64,000 nt of DNA, from the NCBI RefSeq assembly GCF_000167355.1, contig NZ_AAEW02000017.1, positions 30,914 to 94,913 on the forward strand, given 5' to 3'. This DNA comes from Desulfuromonas acetoxidans DSM 684. GTDB lineage: Bacteria; Desulfobacterota; Desulfuromonadia; Desulfuromonadales; Desulfuromonadaceae. Positions 33,001-48,000 of the stretch are shown here, piece by piece. Below the pieces are notes generated by a model, which had not been told where the DNA came from, searched no databases, and worked only from the letters and a program-made list of their open reading frames with translations. Within the stretch, counting starts at the first letter, position 1, and every line of letters begins with the position of its first letter. A program made the position numbers and the translations under genes.

Positions 33001-36000
33001 TCAAGGGATCGACGGTGGATACGGAATCGACGCTGGATATGACCGCCGAGTCGTCGGCCATTATCCGCACCTTGTCCTTCGGCGTCTCGGCAACCTGCGA
33101 CGTGTCGATTACCGCGACCATTCTCGGCAACAGTATCACCAACAACGTGACCTCGGTCATTGACGATTCCACGGTGGATGCCGCAGATGATATCAGCCTT
33201 TATGCCGGTGATGTGGCACCGAGTCTGGTTCCGGACTGGCTGGTACCTGCCGGCAATATGGACGATATCAACGCCGCTCTGACCGACAGTCCGATTGATC
33301 TGGATACCAACATTCTGTCATTGAATATTGGTGTATCCGGGTCCGGGATCACGGCGCTTAACGGTATCTTTACCGGCAATCTGATCGACAATACCGTGGC
33401 CACCCATCTGCTCGACTCTGTGGTCAGAGCGGGGCGTGCCGCCGATGGTACGATCACCAATGCGACTGCGGATATTGATCTGGTCACCGAATCAAAAGCC
33501 GGGATTATCTCGGCGACAGTGGGTGTTGCGGCGACGGGTGGCTTTGCCCTCGATGCTTCCGGTTTCGGCAATGTGATCACCAATACGGTGACTGCGACTG
33601 CTGAAAATGCCGAAGTCCTTGCCGGCGGCTCGGTGGCTCTGGATGCCTCTGACAACTCGACGATCCGTTCACTGGGCCTTGGGGTTGCCGCTTCAGGAAC
33701 CGGTGCCGTGTCCATTCTGGTCGGGGCCAATGTGATCACCAATTTGATCGGGGCACAGGTGGCCGGATCGTCGATCACCGCAGGCAGCGACAGTTATGAT
33801 GTGCTCGACGCCAATGGCGACGTGCTTGAGACTCTGAACGGCGTGGGTGTTTATCTCAATGCCGATTCCAATGCCGATATTCTCAGTTTCGCCGGTGGTG
33901 TGGCGGCAACCGGTATTACCGGGGTCCAAACCACCACGGTCGCCAATACCATCACCAACACCGTTATCGCCACCATCGCTGATGAGTTGACGGTGCGTGA
34001 GGATGGCGAGATTGTCAAACAGAGCACCTTGGCATCAAACGTTGACGCGTCAGGTTCCGTGTTGATGACGGCGGACGACAGTTCAACCATTGATGCCCTT
34101 GGCTTCGGTGTGGCCGCTTCCGGTGGCGGTGGTGCGGTTGGTATTGTGCTGGCCGCCAATGTGGTCAGTAACACCATTGGTACCGCTGTGAAGGGATCAA
34201 CGGTCGACAGTGATTCCACCGTGGAGATGAGTGCAGAATCTTCCGCCATTATCCGTACGCTGTCCCTGGGCGTGTCCGCCTCCAGCGATGTCGCCTTTAC
34301 CGCGTCGGTTCTCGGCAACAGCATCACCAATACGGTGGCCTCGGTGATTGCCGATTCTACTGTGAATGCCGGTGATGATGTCCGTCTCTATGCCGGAGAT
34401 GTGGCGCCGAGCCTGATTCCGGACTGGCTGGTGCCGGATAAATACGATGCCGATATCAGCGATGCTCTGACCGACAGTCCGATTGATCTGGATACCAATA
34501 TCCTGTCGCTTAATGTCAGTGTCTCCGGTTCCGGTATGGCCGCGTTTGACAACATCTTTACCGGTAACGTCATTGACAATCGTATTGTCGCCGACGTGGC
34601 CGATTCGACGGTGCGTGCCGGACGCGAGTCTGATGGCACTATCACCAATGGCGATGCCGATCTCAGTCTGACCAGCGAATCACGTGCCGGGATCATCTCG
34701 GCGACGGTGGGTGTCGGGGCTTCCGGAACGGTTGCAGCCAGCTTGGCCGGTTACGGCAATGTGATTACCAACGAGGTCGAATCTCTGGTTGAAGATGGTT
34801 CCACAGTGATGACCGGTGGCGATGTGACCGTGACATCTTCCGACAGTTCCTCCATTCGCTCCCTGGGGCTGAGTATTGCCGCCTCGGGTGGTGCCAGCCT
34901 GTCCGGCATGGTCGGCTACAATGAAATCAGTAACATCATTCGTTCTCAAGTCGCCGGATCAACCGTTGAGGCCGATTCTCTGATCGAAACCGCTGAGTCT
35001 GACAGTAACATCCTCGGTTTTGTTGCCGGTGTGTCGGCTTCCGGCGCGGTTTCCGCCCAGTTGTCGTTGAGCGTGAATGACATCGAAAATCTGGTTGACG
35101 CCTCCATTGTCAATGACGGGGCACAACGCTCCGATATTGATGTGGCACAGGGTGTTTCCCTTACGGCCAGTGACGATTCCACCGTCGATGCCATTGCCGT
35201 GGGTGTCTCTGCTTCAGGCACAGTGGCCGGTGGTGCGGCGATTGCACAAAGCACCATTGCCAACACCGTGTCCACGGCAATTACCCAGTCGGATGTTGAT
35301 GCCGTGGCGGGTGGCGTTGCTCTGTCGTCGATCTCGCAAAGTGTGGTGCGCACCCTGGCCGCTGGTTTGACCGGTTCAGGTGGTGTGTCCGGTCAGGCTT
35401 CGGTGACCCTTAACGAATTGGACAACGAAACCACCGCCACCATCAGCAACGCCCATGTTGCCGCCGGTGGTGATATTACGGTCTCTGCTCAGGAACTGGC
35501 ACCGACGTTGAGTGATTATCTGGAAAACAGTCTGTTGCCGGATGATGTGGTGACCAGTCTTGAAGATTCCCTCAGTGATACCTCCTTTGACTTGACTGCC
35601 AATATTCTGTCGTTTGCCGGCAGTGTCGGCGGGGCGGGGCTGGCTGCCGGCAGTGCCGCAGCAGCGGACAGTGATATCAGCAACATGATTACAGCGTCCA
35701 TTGACAACTCGGATGTCACCTCAACCCTTGGTGACATCACCGTTACCTCGGATTCCGCGGCAGAGATCGCCTCCCTGGCGCTGGGGATTGGCGTGGCAGG
35801 TGGAGCGGCACTCAATGCCTCGGTGACCACCAATGATATCGACAATGACATCACGGCCGAAGTGACCGGCTTGTCGACGTTGAGCGCTGGTGATGATGTG
35901 ACCCTGACCGCTGAAGACAACAGTAGTGTCGACAGTGTGGCCATCAGCTTGTCCGGGGCACTCGGTGCTGCGCTCGGTGCCGCCATTGTCAACACCAACA

Positions 36001-39000
36001 TCACCAATGACACCACTGCCAGAATGGCGGGAACCTCCAGTGTGGAAAAGGCGACCGTCACTTCTGCGGATCAAGTGAACATTACCGCTACTTCTGATCA
36101 GAAAATTTTCGCCCAAAGCCTCGGGGCCTCGGTCGGCAGTATTGCCGCAGGAACCTCGGAAGCTTATGCCACCATCGGTGGCTCCACCTCGGCATCCATG
36201 GATGCCAACAGTGAAATTACCAACACCAACGCTGTCACCATTCGTGCTGAGGCCAATGGCGTTGCTGAAACCGATGTCAAAGCGCTTTCCGCCGGGATCG
36301 GCTCCGGGGCCTACAACGTAGCCCGATCGGAGATCTCCACCCAGGTCGATGCCTCGACCGATGATGCGGTGGTCAATGTGTCCGGTACGGTGACAGTGGA
36401 TGCCCAGTCCAACGAGCAGGCCGTGGCCGATGTCCTTGGTATCAATGCCGGTCTGGCTTCGGTTGGTGTTTCTCAGGCCGAGACTCTGTTGTCCAGCGAT
36501 GTGACCGCTCAACTTGATGGGACCATTACGGCGGCCAATGTCACGGTTACGGCGGGACGGGATCATTACACGGACAGCGAAGGCACCACGGCCGACTACG
36601 CTGCCGAAGCCACGGCTATCGGTTCAACAGGTGGCGCGCTGATCGGCGTGGATTCCACTTCCAGCTCAACGGAAAACGACGGTACGGTGACCAGCGCCAT
36701 TGGCAGCGGTTCAACCCTGACCCTCACGGGTGACCTGACCATGAATGGCGCTACGGATATCGCCCAATATGCGGAAGCCAATAGCGGTTCTGTTGGTTTG
36801 ATTGGTGTCGGTGCGGCCTCGGCGACCAGTGAATCCGATACCACCGTCGAGACGCAGATTGGCAGTTCGGTTGTGATCAGCGCCAATGATGTCATCCTGA
36901 CCATAGATGCGACGGACGACAACCTGGCTGCGGCCACCGCCGGTAGTGGCGGGGTGATCTCCGGTTCGGCGGCCAATGCGGAAACCGTTAATACCAGTGA
37001 CACAAGTGTTTCTTTGGGCAGCAATGCCGACCTGACCGTTAACAGCCTGTCCGTTCAGGCGCAGCACACGGCAGAGTTCGACAGTGTCACGGACAGCCTG
37101 CAGGCGGCAGCGATTGGGGCCAGTGGTGCTTATGCCGAGAATACAGTGACCGCAGATGTTGATGTCGATGTGGCGGATGGCGTGTCTGTTCAGGCCCAAT
37201 CGATCAGTCTCGATGCCACCAATATCATCAACAAAAATGTCGATGGCGAAAACGGCTACAACGTCGATGCCGGTGCCGGTGGCGCGCTGAATGCGGCAGC
37301 AGCGTCCAGTACAACGGCGATTTCCAACACCACCTTGGTCACCGTTGGCGATGGCGTCGAACTGGTCAGCGAAGATGAGAGCCAAACCCTGTCTCTGGCG
37401 ACCTACAATGATCTCGATGTCACCGATCTGGTCAAACTCGACAGCGGCGGCGCGATCTCTATTGCACTGGCCGAGTCGGAAATTACCAATGATGTCAATG
37501 TTGGTGAAGTGCGTATCGGTGCTGCCAGTCTGACGGCGGCGGGTGATATTGAAGTGCTCTCCATGACCGATGCCACCATTGAAGCGCATGCCAATGCTAA
37601 AACCTATGGTCTTTCCGGCTATGCCCAGGGGGATGCGACGGCTGATGTGACGTCCTCCAATGATGTGGTGATTGAAAACGGTGCTGTATTGACCGCTGAA
37701 GGCGATGTCGCCCTGATGGCCGGTCAGGACCGCAACGGTAACGTTAATGACCTCAACATCAAAGCGCGTACCGAACTGTGGAATAAGACGGCGGTACCCA
37801 TCGACACCGATCCGCAAGCCGATGGTATCCTGGAGCAGAACAGCACCCTGACCATTGAAGACGGCGCCTGGGTCGGTAGCGGTGGAGACACCTATCTGAC
37901 TGCGGAAATGGGTAACATCGATGTGGTTGGTAAGGGAACCGGCAAAGACCTCTATCGTGAACTGCTTTCTGAATTGGATGATCTGATCGGTGATGACGAC
38001 AGTTCCATGGAGATCGAAGGGGGCAATGGCGGCGAAGAGTCCGGCTCTGCATCTGTTGCTGTCGGCGGAACCGTCGAAGCGGGCATTCATAATAAACAGG
38101 TGCTTCTGGTCAGTGATGCTTCTGGCAATTGGCCGCCGAGCGATTACGATCCGGACAACGATCCGGAGCTGAGCGTTGTCACCCTGGCCAGTGGCGTCAA
38201 GATCGCCTTCTCCGACGGCGTTGACTACACCATTGAAGGGGGCAGTGATCTGCTGGCCGCCATCGATGATCGGATTGACAAGATTACGGCCATTCGAGAT
38301 TCCTACGAAGGCACCGATCAGTACGCCGAGTTTGATTATCAGATCACTTTACTTGAGACATTGCGTGACGATCTTGATGACGGCACCATCGTCGATTTCA
38401 TCAATGTCGATGATATTCAGGCCTCTTCCGGTGATATTGTGATTCGCGGCACCACCTTTACCGGCAATGGTAGCGGTGAATTGATCGCCAACAGTGACAC
38501 TTCGATTGATATCATCAACAACAGTGATTTTTATCTGCGCACTGAAGACCTGATCATTCCGGAATACGGCGGCGGTTATATCCGCATCAACTACCGTGAG
38601 CTCGACACTGCTGAAATCGCCAGCTTGGCGAACTTCGTCAGTATTGAAAGTGCGACGGCCGAAGATCCTTCCATTACCGTGCAGAATATCGGCACACCGA
38701 GCATTGAGGTCAGTGGTGATATCAGTAACCTCAATGGCAGTATCGATGTTTCTACCGAGGGCAGTATCTACCTGTGGAGCAGTGTCGAGGATCTTGAGGA
38801 AAGTATCACCATCAGTGGTGATGTGGTCAATTTCTATGCCGGACAGGATTTTGTCCAATCGAGCATTCCGGTGATTCAGGATATCAGCGGCGATCCCGAT
38901 ACCGATTGGGGTAGTGTGGAAAATGCTGCCGGAAGTAATGTCGATGACGGCGATAACATTACCGTGGTTCAGAATGCTGACGGAGATTATGTCGTCTCCA

Positions 39001-42000
39001 GTTCATCGGGGGTTACCAATGGTTCAACCATTGTATCCAACGTTGAATCGACGGTGGACTCTGTCGAGAGTGGTGCCAACAGCGGCTCGTTAATTGCCGG
39101 CAACAAGGTCTTCATCAGTGCCAAGTATCTCAATATCAACGGCTACGTTCAAAGTGGCTATAAGGATAAGAGCATTACCCTGGCCGCCTCCGGCACTGCT
39201 GAAGGGGATGCCCTGCAAAGTGCCATTGACGGCTATGAGCAGGATTACCATCAGAAGATTGAAAACGGTGAAAGCCCCAGTCCGTATTATCGGCTTGATC
39301 TTGGCGATAATGCGGTCAATGTCGGCAATGTGGTGTACTACAATGCCGAAACCAATCAGATTGAGATCAGAGATATTTCAATTCAGGGCGGTTTCATCCA
39401 GCTCTATGGTGAAATTGTCAGCACCGGCAATGGGACGTTGCAGGCGCTGGACGGCTATGGCCAGATCGCCATTACCAACAACAGCAACTACGAGATCGTC
39501 ATCAATAACCTCAATGTTGGTGAAGAGATCGAAGGCGTGGTCAAGATTATTGACACCGCCTCCGACAGCACCACCGTCTATCATCACGTCGGAGACAATA
39601 TTGTTGTTACCGATGGTGACGGGAATATTCTTGAGACGGTTGCCGACAGCACGACGACACAGTACCAGCCGACCGATGAGTTCCGTTACACCTGGGTCAC
39701 CGGTCAGCAGAAGACCGCTGTTGAAGTGTACAAGAAGTGGGACAACTCTCTGGATCTGTGGTTGATCGAGATTGATACAACGTATTCCGACTATGAATCG
39801 TGGAATCACAGCAGTTACTACACCGACCCGACCGCTCTACGCGAAGGCTATTACTACACCACCGGTTCTGATCCGGCGTCAGGGGATTTTGTTTTCTCCT
39901 ATTCGTACGTCACTGAAGAGATGGATGCGTCCAGTTATGTGCCGGATTCCGAACTGGATAACCTGGAAGATACTTTGGGGATCAGCTTGCAGGATGAAAA
40001 TCCCTATCAGGAAGATAAAACCTTCTGGCGCTGGGAAGATCACGGTGGCTATGTGTGGTTGCCGTTTGTCGGAAAAACATGGATACCGTTCTGGTTGTAT
40101 GTGCCGGTACACCAGTCTTATGCTGAAATTGCCACCTGGCAGCCGGTCAAGGATGTGCGTACCTATACGGTCGCGGCTGATAATCCGATTACCATTCAGT
40201 TCAGTGGTTACGATCAAGCGTCATTGGAGATCATTTCCAGTGAAACGGTGATTCTCGAAGGAAGTCTCTTCAACGATAGCGGGACCACCGTGATTAACAC
40301 CGAGGGGGCGATTGAACGCGCTTCTGATGATACCCGTAATGTCATCAATGCTACTGACTTGCGCCTTTACGCCGGTACCGGTATCGGAAGTGAGCGTGCC
40401 TTATTGACCAAATTGGAAGGCGGTACCATTACCGCCTACACCGACAGCGGTGATATCCATATTGAAGAACTGCTTGGTGATATGACGGTGAAGACGGTTG
40501 AAATTCCGTTTTTTGATCCGTTTGCCGATGCCAGTGAAGTATTGGAATTTTCACCGGATGATGCGGTGGACAGCAGCAATTACACCATTGAATTCAGCGA
40601 AGCCCACGGTTTGACTACCGGCGATGTGGTGGTTTATTCCAGCAGCGGAGGAACGGCCATCAATGGCCTGACCTCCGGTTCCAGTTACAAAGTGCTGGTG
40701 GTGAACACTACCACTGTGATGCTGGCATCAACGGCAACAGATACAGCCACTTTGGCGTCTAAAGCCGAAGCGTTGCACACTGATGGTATCAGTGCCGTTG
40801 AAGGTGTGGTGCTGCAGATTGATGCGTCAACGGCCACCGGACTCACCCATTCGTTAACCAGTGACGACGGCATTGAGGAAAGTGCCACGGCAAACTCTGT
40901 CACCTCCGGTGTGATCACTTTTGCCGCCGACCATGGCTTTATTGACGGCCAGGCGGTTGTTTACAGCAGCCATGGTGGCGCTGTGATCCCAGGACTGATT
41001 GAGGGGGAAACCTACTATGTTTCAGTGGTTGACCAACGCAGTATTCGCGTCAGTGGTAGCCGTGACAGCATTATTTCCTACCTGCCGGACCTGATCGATC
41101 TGAACGGGGATGCTGCCAGTGGCTTTGAGCATACCTTTGAGTTGACCTCAGGCGGTACGGTTGTGGCGATCAATCCGTTTACCCTGGCTTCACGCACCGA
41201 GTTGTCGCCTTCAAATGTCAATTTCACAACCAACGTCATCAGTTTCGCTGATGCTCATGATCTGACCTCCGGCGATTACGTGACCTATCAACAGGGCAGC
41301 AGCGCTGTTACCGGATTGGTGGATGGCAACGGCTACTATGTCATCGTTGTTAATGATAACGACATCCGCTTGGCGTCGACTCAGGCCAATGCCGAGGCCG
41401 CAACTGCACTGACCATCAGCGGTACCGCTGAAGATTTCACCTTGCTGGCCGAACAACAGACGGAGAGCGAATCGTTCATTTTTGATCCGACAACGGCCAT
41501 TGGTGGCTATGTGTCGACCATTACGTTCTCGTCGGCACACACCTATACGCAAAATCAGGAAGTGATTTATTCCGACAGCGGCGATGGCGACAGTGTCACC
41601 AATCTGGTGATTGGAACCACCTATTATGTGGATGTGGTGGATTCCCAGACCATTCGGTTACTGGATGCGGTGGATGGCACTGTCATTGACATTGGTGTGC
41701 CGACAAATCTGGCTACGACCTACTCACTGACCTCGACCGAAGATCTCGATGTAACTCTTGATGCAGCCGAAGCCAATGAGGTTGAATTTGCTCCGAGTGA
41801 CACCACGGTCGCCAATGCAGGAAATGGCTGGATCAATTTGGGGTCGGGCCACGGTTTTGTTGCAGGAGATTGGGTGACCTATGAATTGTCAGCCGATGAA
41901 GGAACCGCTGTCTCCGGTTTGACCTCGGGATTTAATTATTATGTCTATAGTGTCACGACGACATCCGTACAGCTTTCCACCAGCGAATCGAGCGACGATC

Positions 42001-45000
42001 TTATTTCGATCAGTATTGGTGGCAACAGCGATACCGGCGGTCATAGCCTGAGTCGTGTCACGGTAAATGACAACAGTTTCAATCCGAATAACGGTCTGGT
42101 GGATATTGATGGGGATGACAATGTTGAAACCATTACCATCGCGGACCAAAGCAACGGTACGACTCTGGATGTTGATGGCAGCGCTCTAACCGATGGTCAG
42201 GAAGTGGTCTACACCAGCGGTGATAATGACGCCATTGGCGGATTAGGAGACGCCACCGATTATGTGGTCACAGTGGTGGCTGACAACACCATCCGTTTGA
42301 GTTATGAATCCGGTGATGCGGCTCTGACCTATGATTTTTCAGGCACCGAAGAGGCGTCCAGCCATCAGTTGACCATTGGCAATGATACCGTTGATCTGGT
42401 GACGGCCAATCAGGGTATGTATCTGGTCTTCAGTGGTGCGCATGGATTAAACGATAATGATCTGATCATTTACGATGGTGGCACCGGTGACATTGGTGGT
42501 CTGGTTGTCGGCGAAGAATATCTGGTTTCCGTTCTCGATGACCTGACCGTTGCCCTGGCTCTCAATGATGGCTCCCCAGAGGCTGTGGAATTTGATTATT
42601 CAACGGCAACCGGGGCGCACAGCTTCCATCTGTCCGAAGATGCTACAACAACTTTCAGCGTTAATACCGCAACTCAGGACAGTTATCTGTTCCTGGCCGA
42701 TGATGCGAGCCGCACTCTGGTGATGGGTGAGTCCGTCAGCTATGACAACGCCGGCTGGACAACAATTGCTGCGTTTGACGGTGTGACCGATTACGCGGTT
42801 ATTGCTGTTTCCGAACAGGTGATCAGCTTGAAACACGGTATGGCAGGACAGGCCGTTGAGGTTGACTTCTCCGCCGCCAGCGGCACCGGTCATCGCCTTG
42901 ATGCTCTGGGTGTCGATACAATCATTCAGGATCAGTATCTGGTTCTGGATGCCGCTCATGGCCTGACCGTTGGCAACACCTATACAGTGACTTATTCGTC
43001 TGGTGGTGATAGCGATGTGGGCGGTTTAGTCGATGACGGCGGCACCACAACCTATACCTTGACAGTCATTGATTCTCAGACCATCACTCTCTCTGATGGT
43101 GACGGGGTGATCACGCTTGATTTCACGAGTGCGGATATGGCCGGACATCATCTGAGTTATGTTGATACAGATACCCCTGCAAACAGCTTTACCGTGGACT
43201 TCGACCCCACCAGCCAGGATGAATACATCTTCTTCGCGGCTGCGCATGGTTTGAGCACCAATGACAGTGTGACCTATAGCCCGGGCGAAGGTGTCAGCAT
43301 CGGCGGTCTGACCTCCGGTAACAGCTACTTTGCCATCGATAACGGTGACGGTACCTTCTCACTGAGCGCAACAGCAGGTGGCGCGGCGATTACGCTTGAT
43401 TTCACGACCACCAATGTGGCTGAGCATTACCTGAGCAGCGCTGAAGTGATTACCGCCAGCCATCAATTCACCGATGGGCAACAGGTTGTGTTCCATACGC
43501 TCAACAGCCTCGGTGATGCCGATGATGGCTCTGCGACCCTGTTTGGCCTGACGGCTGGTGCCACCTATACCGTCGATGTGCTTTCCAATAACAGCTTCCG
43601 TTTGCTTGATAGCGGAAACAATGTCGTGTCGCTGAACATCGATCCGAGTGAACTGGTCGACAGCGATCAGTACAAGCTCTCTTCATTGAACGACCTGATT
43701 GTCGAGGATGCGTCCGAACTGGTGGTTGGCGAAGCAGTTCTTTATCGCAGTGGCAGTGATATCGGTGTTGGTGATCTCGTGGATGACGGCAGCACCGTCT
43801 ATTACATCCAGTCGATTACCGGTAATGTCGTGACCCTGGAGACGGCAGGTGGGGTTACCGTCACTGTCGACTACTTCACCGATGTTGCCGCTGCCGGTGC
43901 CGGTAGTGCCGCGGTGGATACGGATTTCCATCTCGAATCAATCAACAAACTGGATCTGGGCGTTGAGCACGGTTTTGAAACCGGTGAACAAGTTCTCTAT
44001 AGCAGTGGTAGTACCAACATCGGTCTCACCGATAGTGCGACCTACACCGTGGAAAAGGTGGACAGCACCACCATTAAACTGATTGATAGTCTTGGCGACT
44101 ATGTTCAGTTTGATCTGAGTCAGTTTGCCGGCAGTGATCATACTTTCTCATATGTCAGTGATAGCAGCCTTGATGTGACAGGACAGATCAACGACAGCCA
44201 GGTGATCATTGATCTTGGTGTGGACCATGATCTGAGCTCCGGGGATCTGGTGACCTACCATCAGGGCAGTGATACGGTCGCGATTGGCGGGTTGACCGAC
44301 GGCCAGAGCTACTATGTGGATGTGGTGAACGAGACGTCAATCCGCCTGGCGTTGAGCCTCTCGGATTTGACGGATGGTGTTTATATTGAACTGGATACCA
44401 GCGCGGTAACGACCCATGATCACCGCTTTGGTGTGGTGGAGAGCTCCAGCCTCAATACCGCTGCCGATGTTATTGATGACAACACCATCGATGTCGGCTA
44501 TGCCCATGGTCTGACCACGGGCGACAGTGTGATTTACCATAGTGGTGGCGGCGATGCCATCGGTGGCTTGGTTGATGAAGAGACTTACTACGTGATTGTG
44601 GTCTCCGAAACCTCCTTCCAACTGGTGGCTGATCTGAGCGATATCCTGGTCAGTGACCCGGCGACAGAATCGCTTGGTGATACTGCTACTGGGACGCATA
44701 CCTTTACCGAGACCGAAAGTGACAGCAGTGCGCTGGGCGATGTCACACTGACCGCTAAAGGCTCCATCGTGGCCTATGACAGCAGCTCGGTGATTCAAGG
44801 TGGTACCATCACCCTTGAATCCGGTGGCACGATCGGTACGGCAGGGCAGGACCTGTTGATCAATACCTCGACCTCCTCTTCTAGTGGTCTCGAAGGTCTC
44901 GCCAATGGCGATATCTTTATCGAAGAGATCAGTGGTGATCTGAACCTGGTTCAGCTCGAATCACAGACCGGTGATGTCACACTGACGGTGGCCGACGGCG

Positions 45001-48000
45001 ATCTGCGTGATTCCAACCGCAACGAAGATTCCGATGATCTGGCCGAGGAAGAACTGCTCAGTCTGTGGGCGGACATGAATCTGACCGGGGCTGCGGCAGA
45101 GGCTGCGGCGCAGGAAGCTGTGGATGCTTACCTGGCGATGCGCGACCAGGAGTACGCGACCTACTGGTCATATCGCAACCGTCAGGATGACCCCTCCGTT
45201 TATGATGCTGGTTTTGCGTACAGCTTTACCGAGCAGGAGCGGGCGGTGTACGAAGACTATTACACGGAACTGGGCCAGGAACAGGGCAAAACCGGTGCCG
45301 ATCTCGATGCGTTTGTTGCCGATGCCATCACGACATTGGAAAACAAACGTACCGACGAATATCATGAACTGCACAGCCGCTACGGGGTGTTTGGCGACAG
45401 TCAGATCGAAGGTTGGACCTACCAGACCTCCGTGGCGTATGAGCCGGACTTCGCTGTGGCGACGGATGTTGATGAAACCATGGATACCATCACCATCGGT
45501 CCCCATCTTTTCTCCACCGGACAGGGCGTGGAGTACCGGGTGGACAGTGGTGTGGCTCTTGATGGTTTGGAAGACGGAACCATCTATTACGTGGTCGTGA
45601 TCGATGAAAACACCATCCAACTGGCGGCCACCGAAGAGGATGCGCTGGCGGCAACGCCGGTGGTAATGGATCTGACGCTGGCCGGTGCTTCCGGGACCCA
45701 TTCATTCTCGGAAGTCGATGCAATCCGTCAAGGTGCGGTATGGACCGATTCACAACTGAAATACTCCATTGGCGGTGGTTGGCTTAAAGAGACCTCCGAT
45801 ACCACGACCCAGGTTGAAGATCCGAATATTATTGCCGATCAGGTGACAATCAATGCCAATGCGGTCGGTTCGGATATGGAATCGGTGACCATCGACTTGA
45901 GCGAGGGGATTACCAGCCTGACGGAAAGCCAACAACTGACCTTGGCTGCGGCGGAGCGTCGTGATTTGGTGATCATTGACGGCGATGACGATACCATCAC
46001 CTTCGGGGTGGTGCATGAACTGACCACCGGCGATGCCGTGGTCCTTTCGGATCAATGGCAACTGTATAATATCGATGGTCTGAACGATGGCCAGACCTAT
46101 TACGCGGTTGTTGTTGATGATTTCACCTTCCAACTCGCCACCACCTATGATGCGGCCATCAATGGCAGCGTCATTGACATCATCAGCAATGAAGTACGGG
46201 TCTCCTCGGTTGAAGACGTGGATATTGCCGCCACGGGTGCGGTGACAGTGACCGTTGACGATTTTGCTTATCTGGGGGCTGAGCAGGATCTGTACATCAA
46301 TCAGATTGTTGCCGGTGGTCTGGTCCAGGTGAAGATCGACGGAACCATCATCGATGCCCGCGCCATCACTACCCTTGATGGTCAAGAAACCAGCAACATT
46401 ATTGCCGGCGACTTGCTGCTTGAGGCGGGACGTGGCTCCGTTGGTACCAGTCTGGTCGATGGCGACATCGATGTGACTCTGACCAGCTCCTTTGTCGGCC
46501 GCGCGGAAGATTCTATCTATCTGACGTCGATGGGTGCCGATCTGGCCGTCGATGTCATCTACGCCGAGCAGAATGTCACGCTTACGGCAATCGGTGGATC
46601 CATCGTCGATGCCTACGAGACGGAAAACACCAATATCAGTGCCGTGAATCTGACTATGACCAGTGACGGCACTATCGGGACCGCAACCAATAGTTTGGAA
46701 ACCGATCTGGATGCCGAAGGCCGTGTTCATGCCGAAGCAACCGGAGACATTGCCCTCTACGAAGTTCTCGGCACGATGAACGTTGATCTGGTGCAATCGA
46801 CTCTGGGCAATGTCTATCTGACGGCGGCGTCCTCAATTCTCGGCCGTCCGGGCGATATCCTTGCCGATGTCATTGGCAACAGCATTGAACTGGACGCCAT
46901 GGGCGGCAGCATTGGCGCGGGCAATGGCGAAGATCTCAACATTAATACCGGGTCGGTTGTCGGGGCCACGCTGACCTCGTCGAGTTACACCAACAGCTAT
47001 ATCCATGAAACCGATGGTGACCTGTGGCTTTATACCGTTGGCAGCACTCTGGGAACCGCCTTTATCGACAGCTCTGGTGGCATCTACAACGGTAATCTGA
47101 CCGGCAGCAATGTCACCTCGGGTTGGACCCGCCTTTATGCTGTGGGTAATATCGGTCAAGCAGCCAATATGTTGGAAACAACCGTGGGCTATCTCGAAGG
47201 GCGTTCCACCAGTGGCGAAGTTTACATCCATAACACCGGTCATGTGACGGTCGGTGGCGTCAGCGATGGCGCCGAAGGCATCGAAGCCAATGGCGATGTC
47301 AACATCGTTGCCAGCAGTCCGGTGACGGTGACCGAGAGCATTTCTGCGGCATCAATCAATATCGTGGCCTCGGACGATGCCGTTGACGGCACGGTGGATA
47401 CCGATGACGATCTGATCGTTCAAAGCGGCGTCACCCTCGAAGCAACTGCAGGTAATATTGTCCTGTGTGCCGGTGATGATCTAATTATCGAAAGCGGTGC
47501 TCTCCTCACGGCCACGGGCGCGATCAATCTGTATGCCGATACGCCTTGCTCCGGTGGCAGTGATGACACGGGGTCGATCGTTGAACTTAGTGGCACGTTG
47601 CAGGCCGCTGCCTTGACCCTGACCACCGGCAGTGATGATGACACTCTTGTACTTAATCATCTCGACAGTGGACTTGGCAGCGTGGTGTTTAACCTTGGTG
47701 ATGGTGATGATCTGGTTCACGTCGGCAGTGGGGCAACGGCAACGACCAACAGTGGTGGGGTGCTGGAGAACATCGCCGTTGATGTCACCTTGATCGGTGG
47801 TTCCGGAACCGACAGTCTGATGATTGATGACAGTGGTGATACCACTGACAACAGTGCTGTGTTGACCGCGATCACGTTAGACGGTCTCGGCATGGGGGGC
47901 ACCCTGAACTACGCCACGTTTGAAACCGTTGATGTGGCTCTGGGCAGTGGCGATGATCTTATGACTATTACCAGTACGGCTGTTGCCGATACCACGGTCC

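Larger units (their letters stand above)
24390..36060 (+). repeat. Nine ~1.1-kb super-repeats of the giant protein
   Basis: A landmark segment of the type EEAPSLVPDWL recurs near bases 24861, 25957, 27847, 28948, 30886, 31990, 33210, 34396 and 35490. The basic spacing is about 1.10-1.22 kb; the two longer gaps (about 1.89 and 1.94 kb) are explained by inserts at 26641-27480 and 29656-30520. Each super-repeat has six related ~60-residue sub-repeats with distinct signatures, e.g. SLNVSVAGTG, IVALTVGVAGSG, QIRSAAVSVAGTG, ILGLTVGVAGSG, INSIAVGVSGTG and IIRTVAVGVSGSG. Each is followed by a GNVIxNxTxAxIxxS turn. The fold is probably a long beta-solenoid. Confidence 0.85.
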
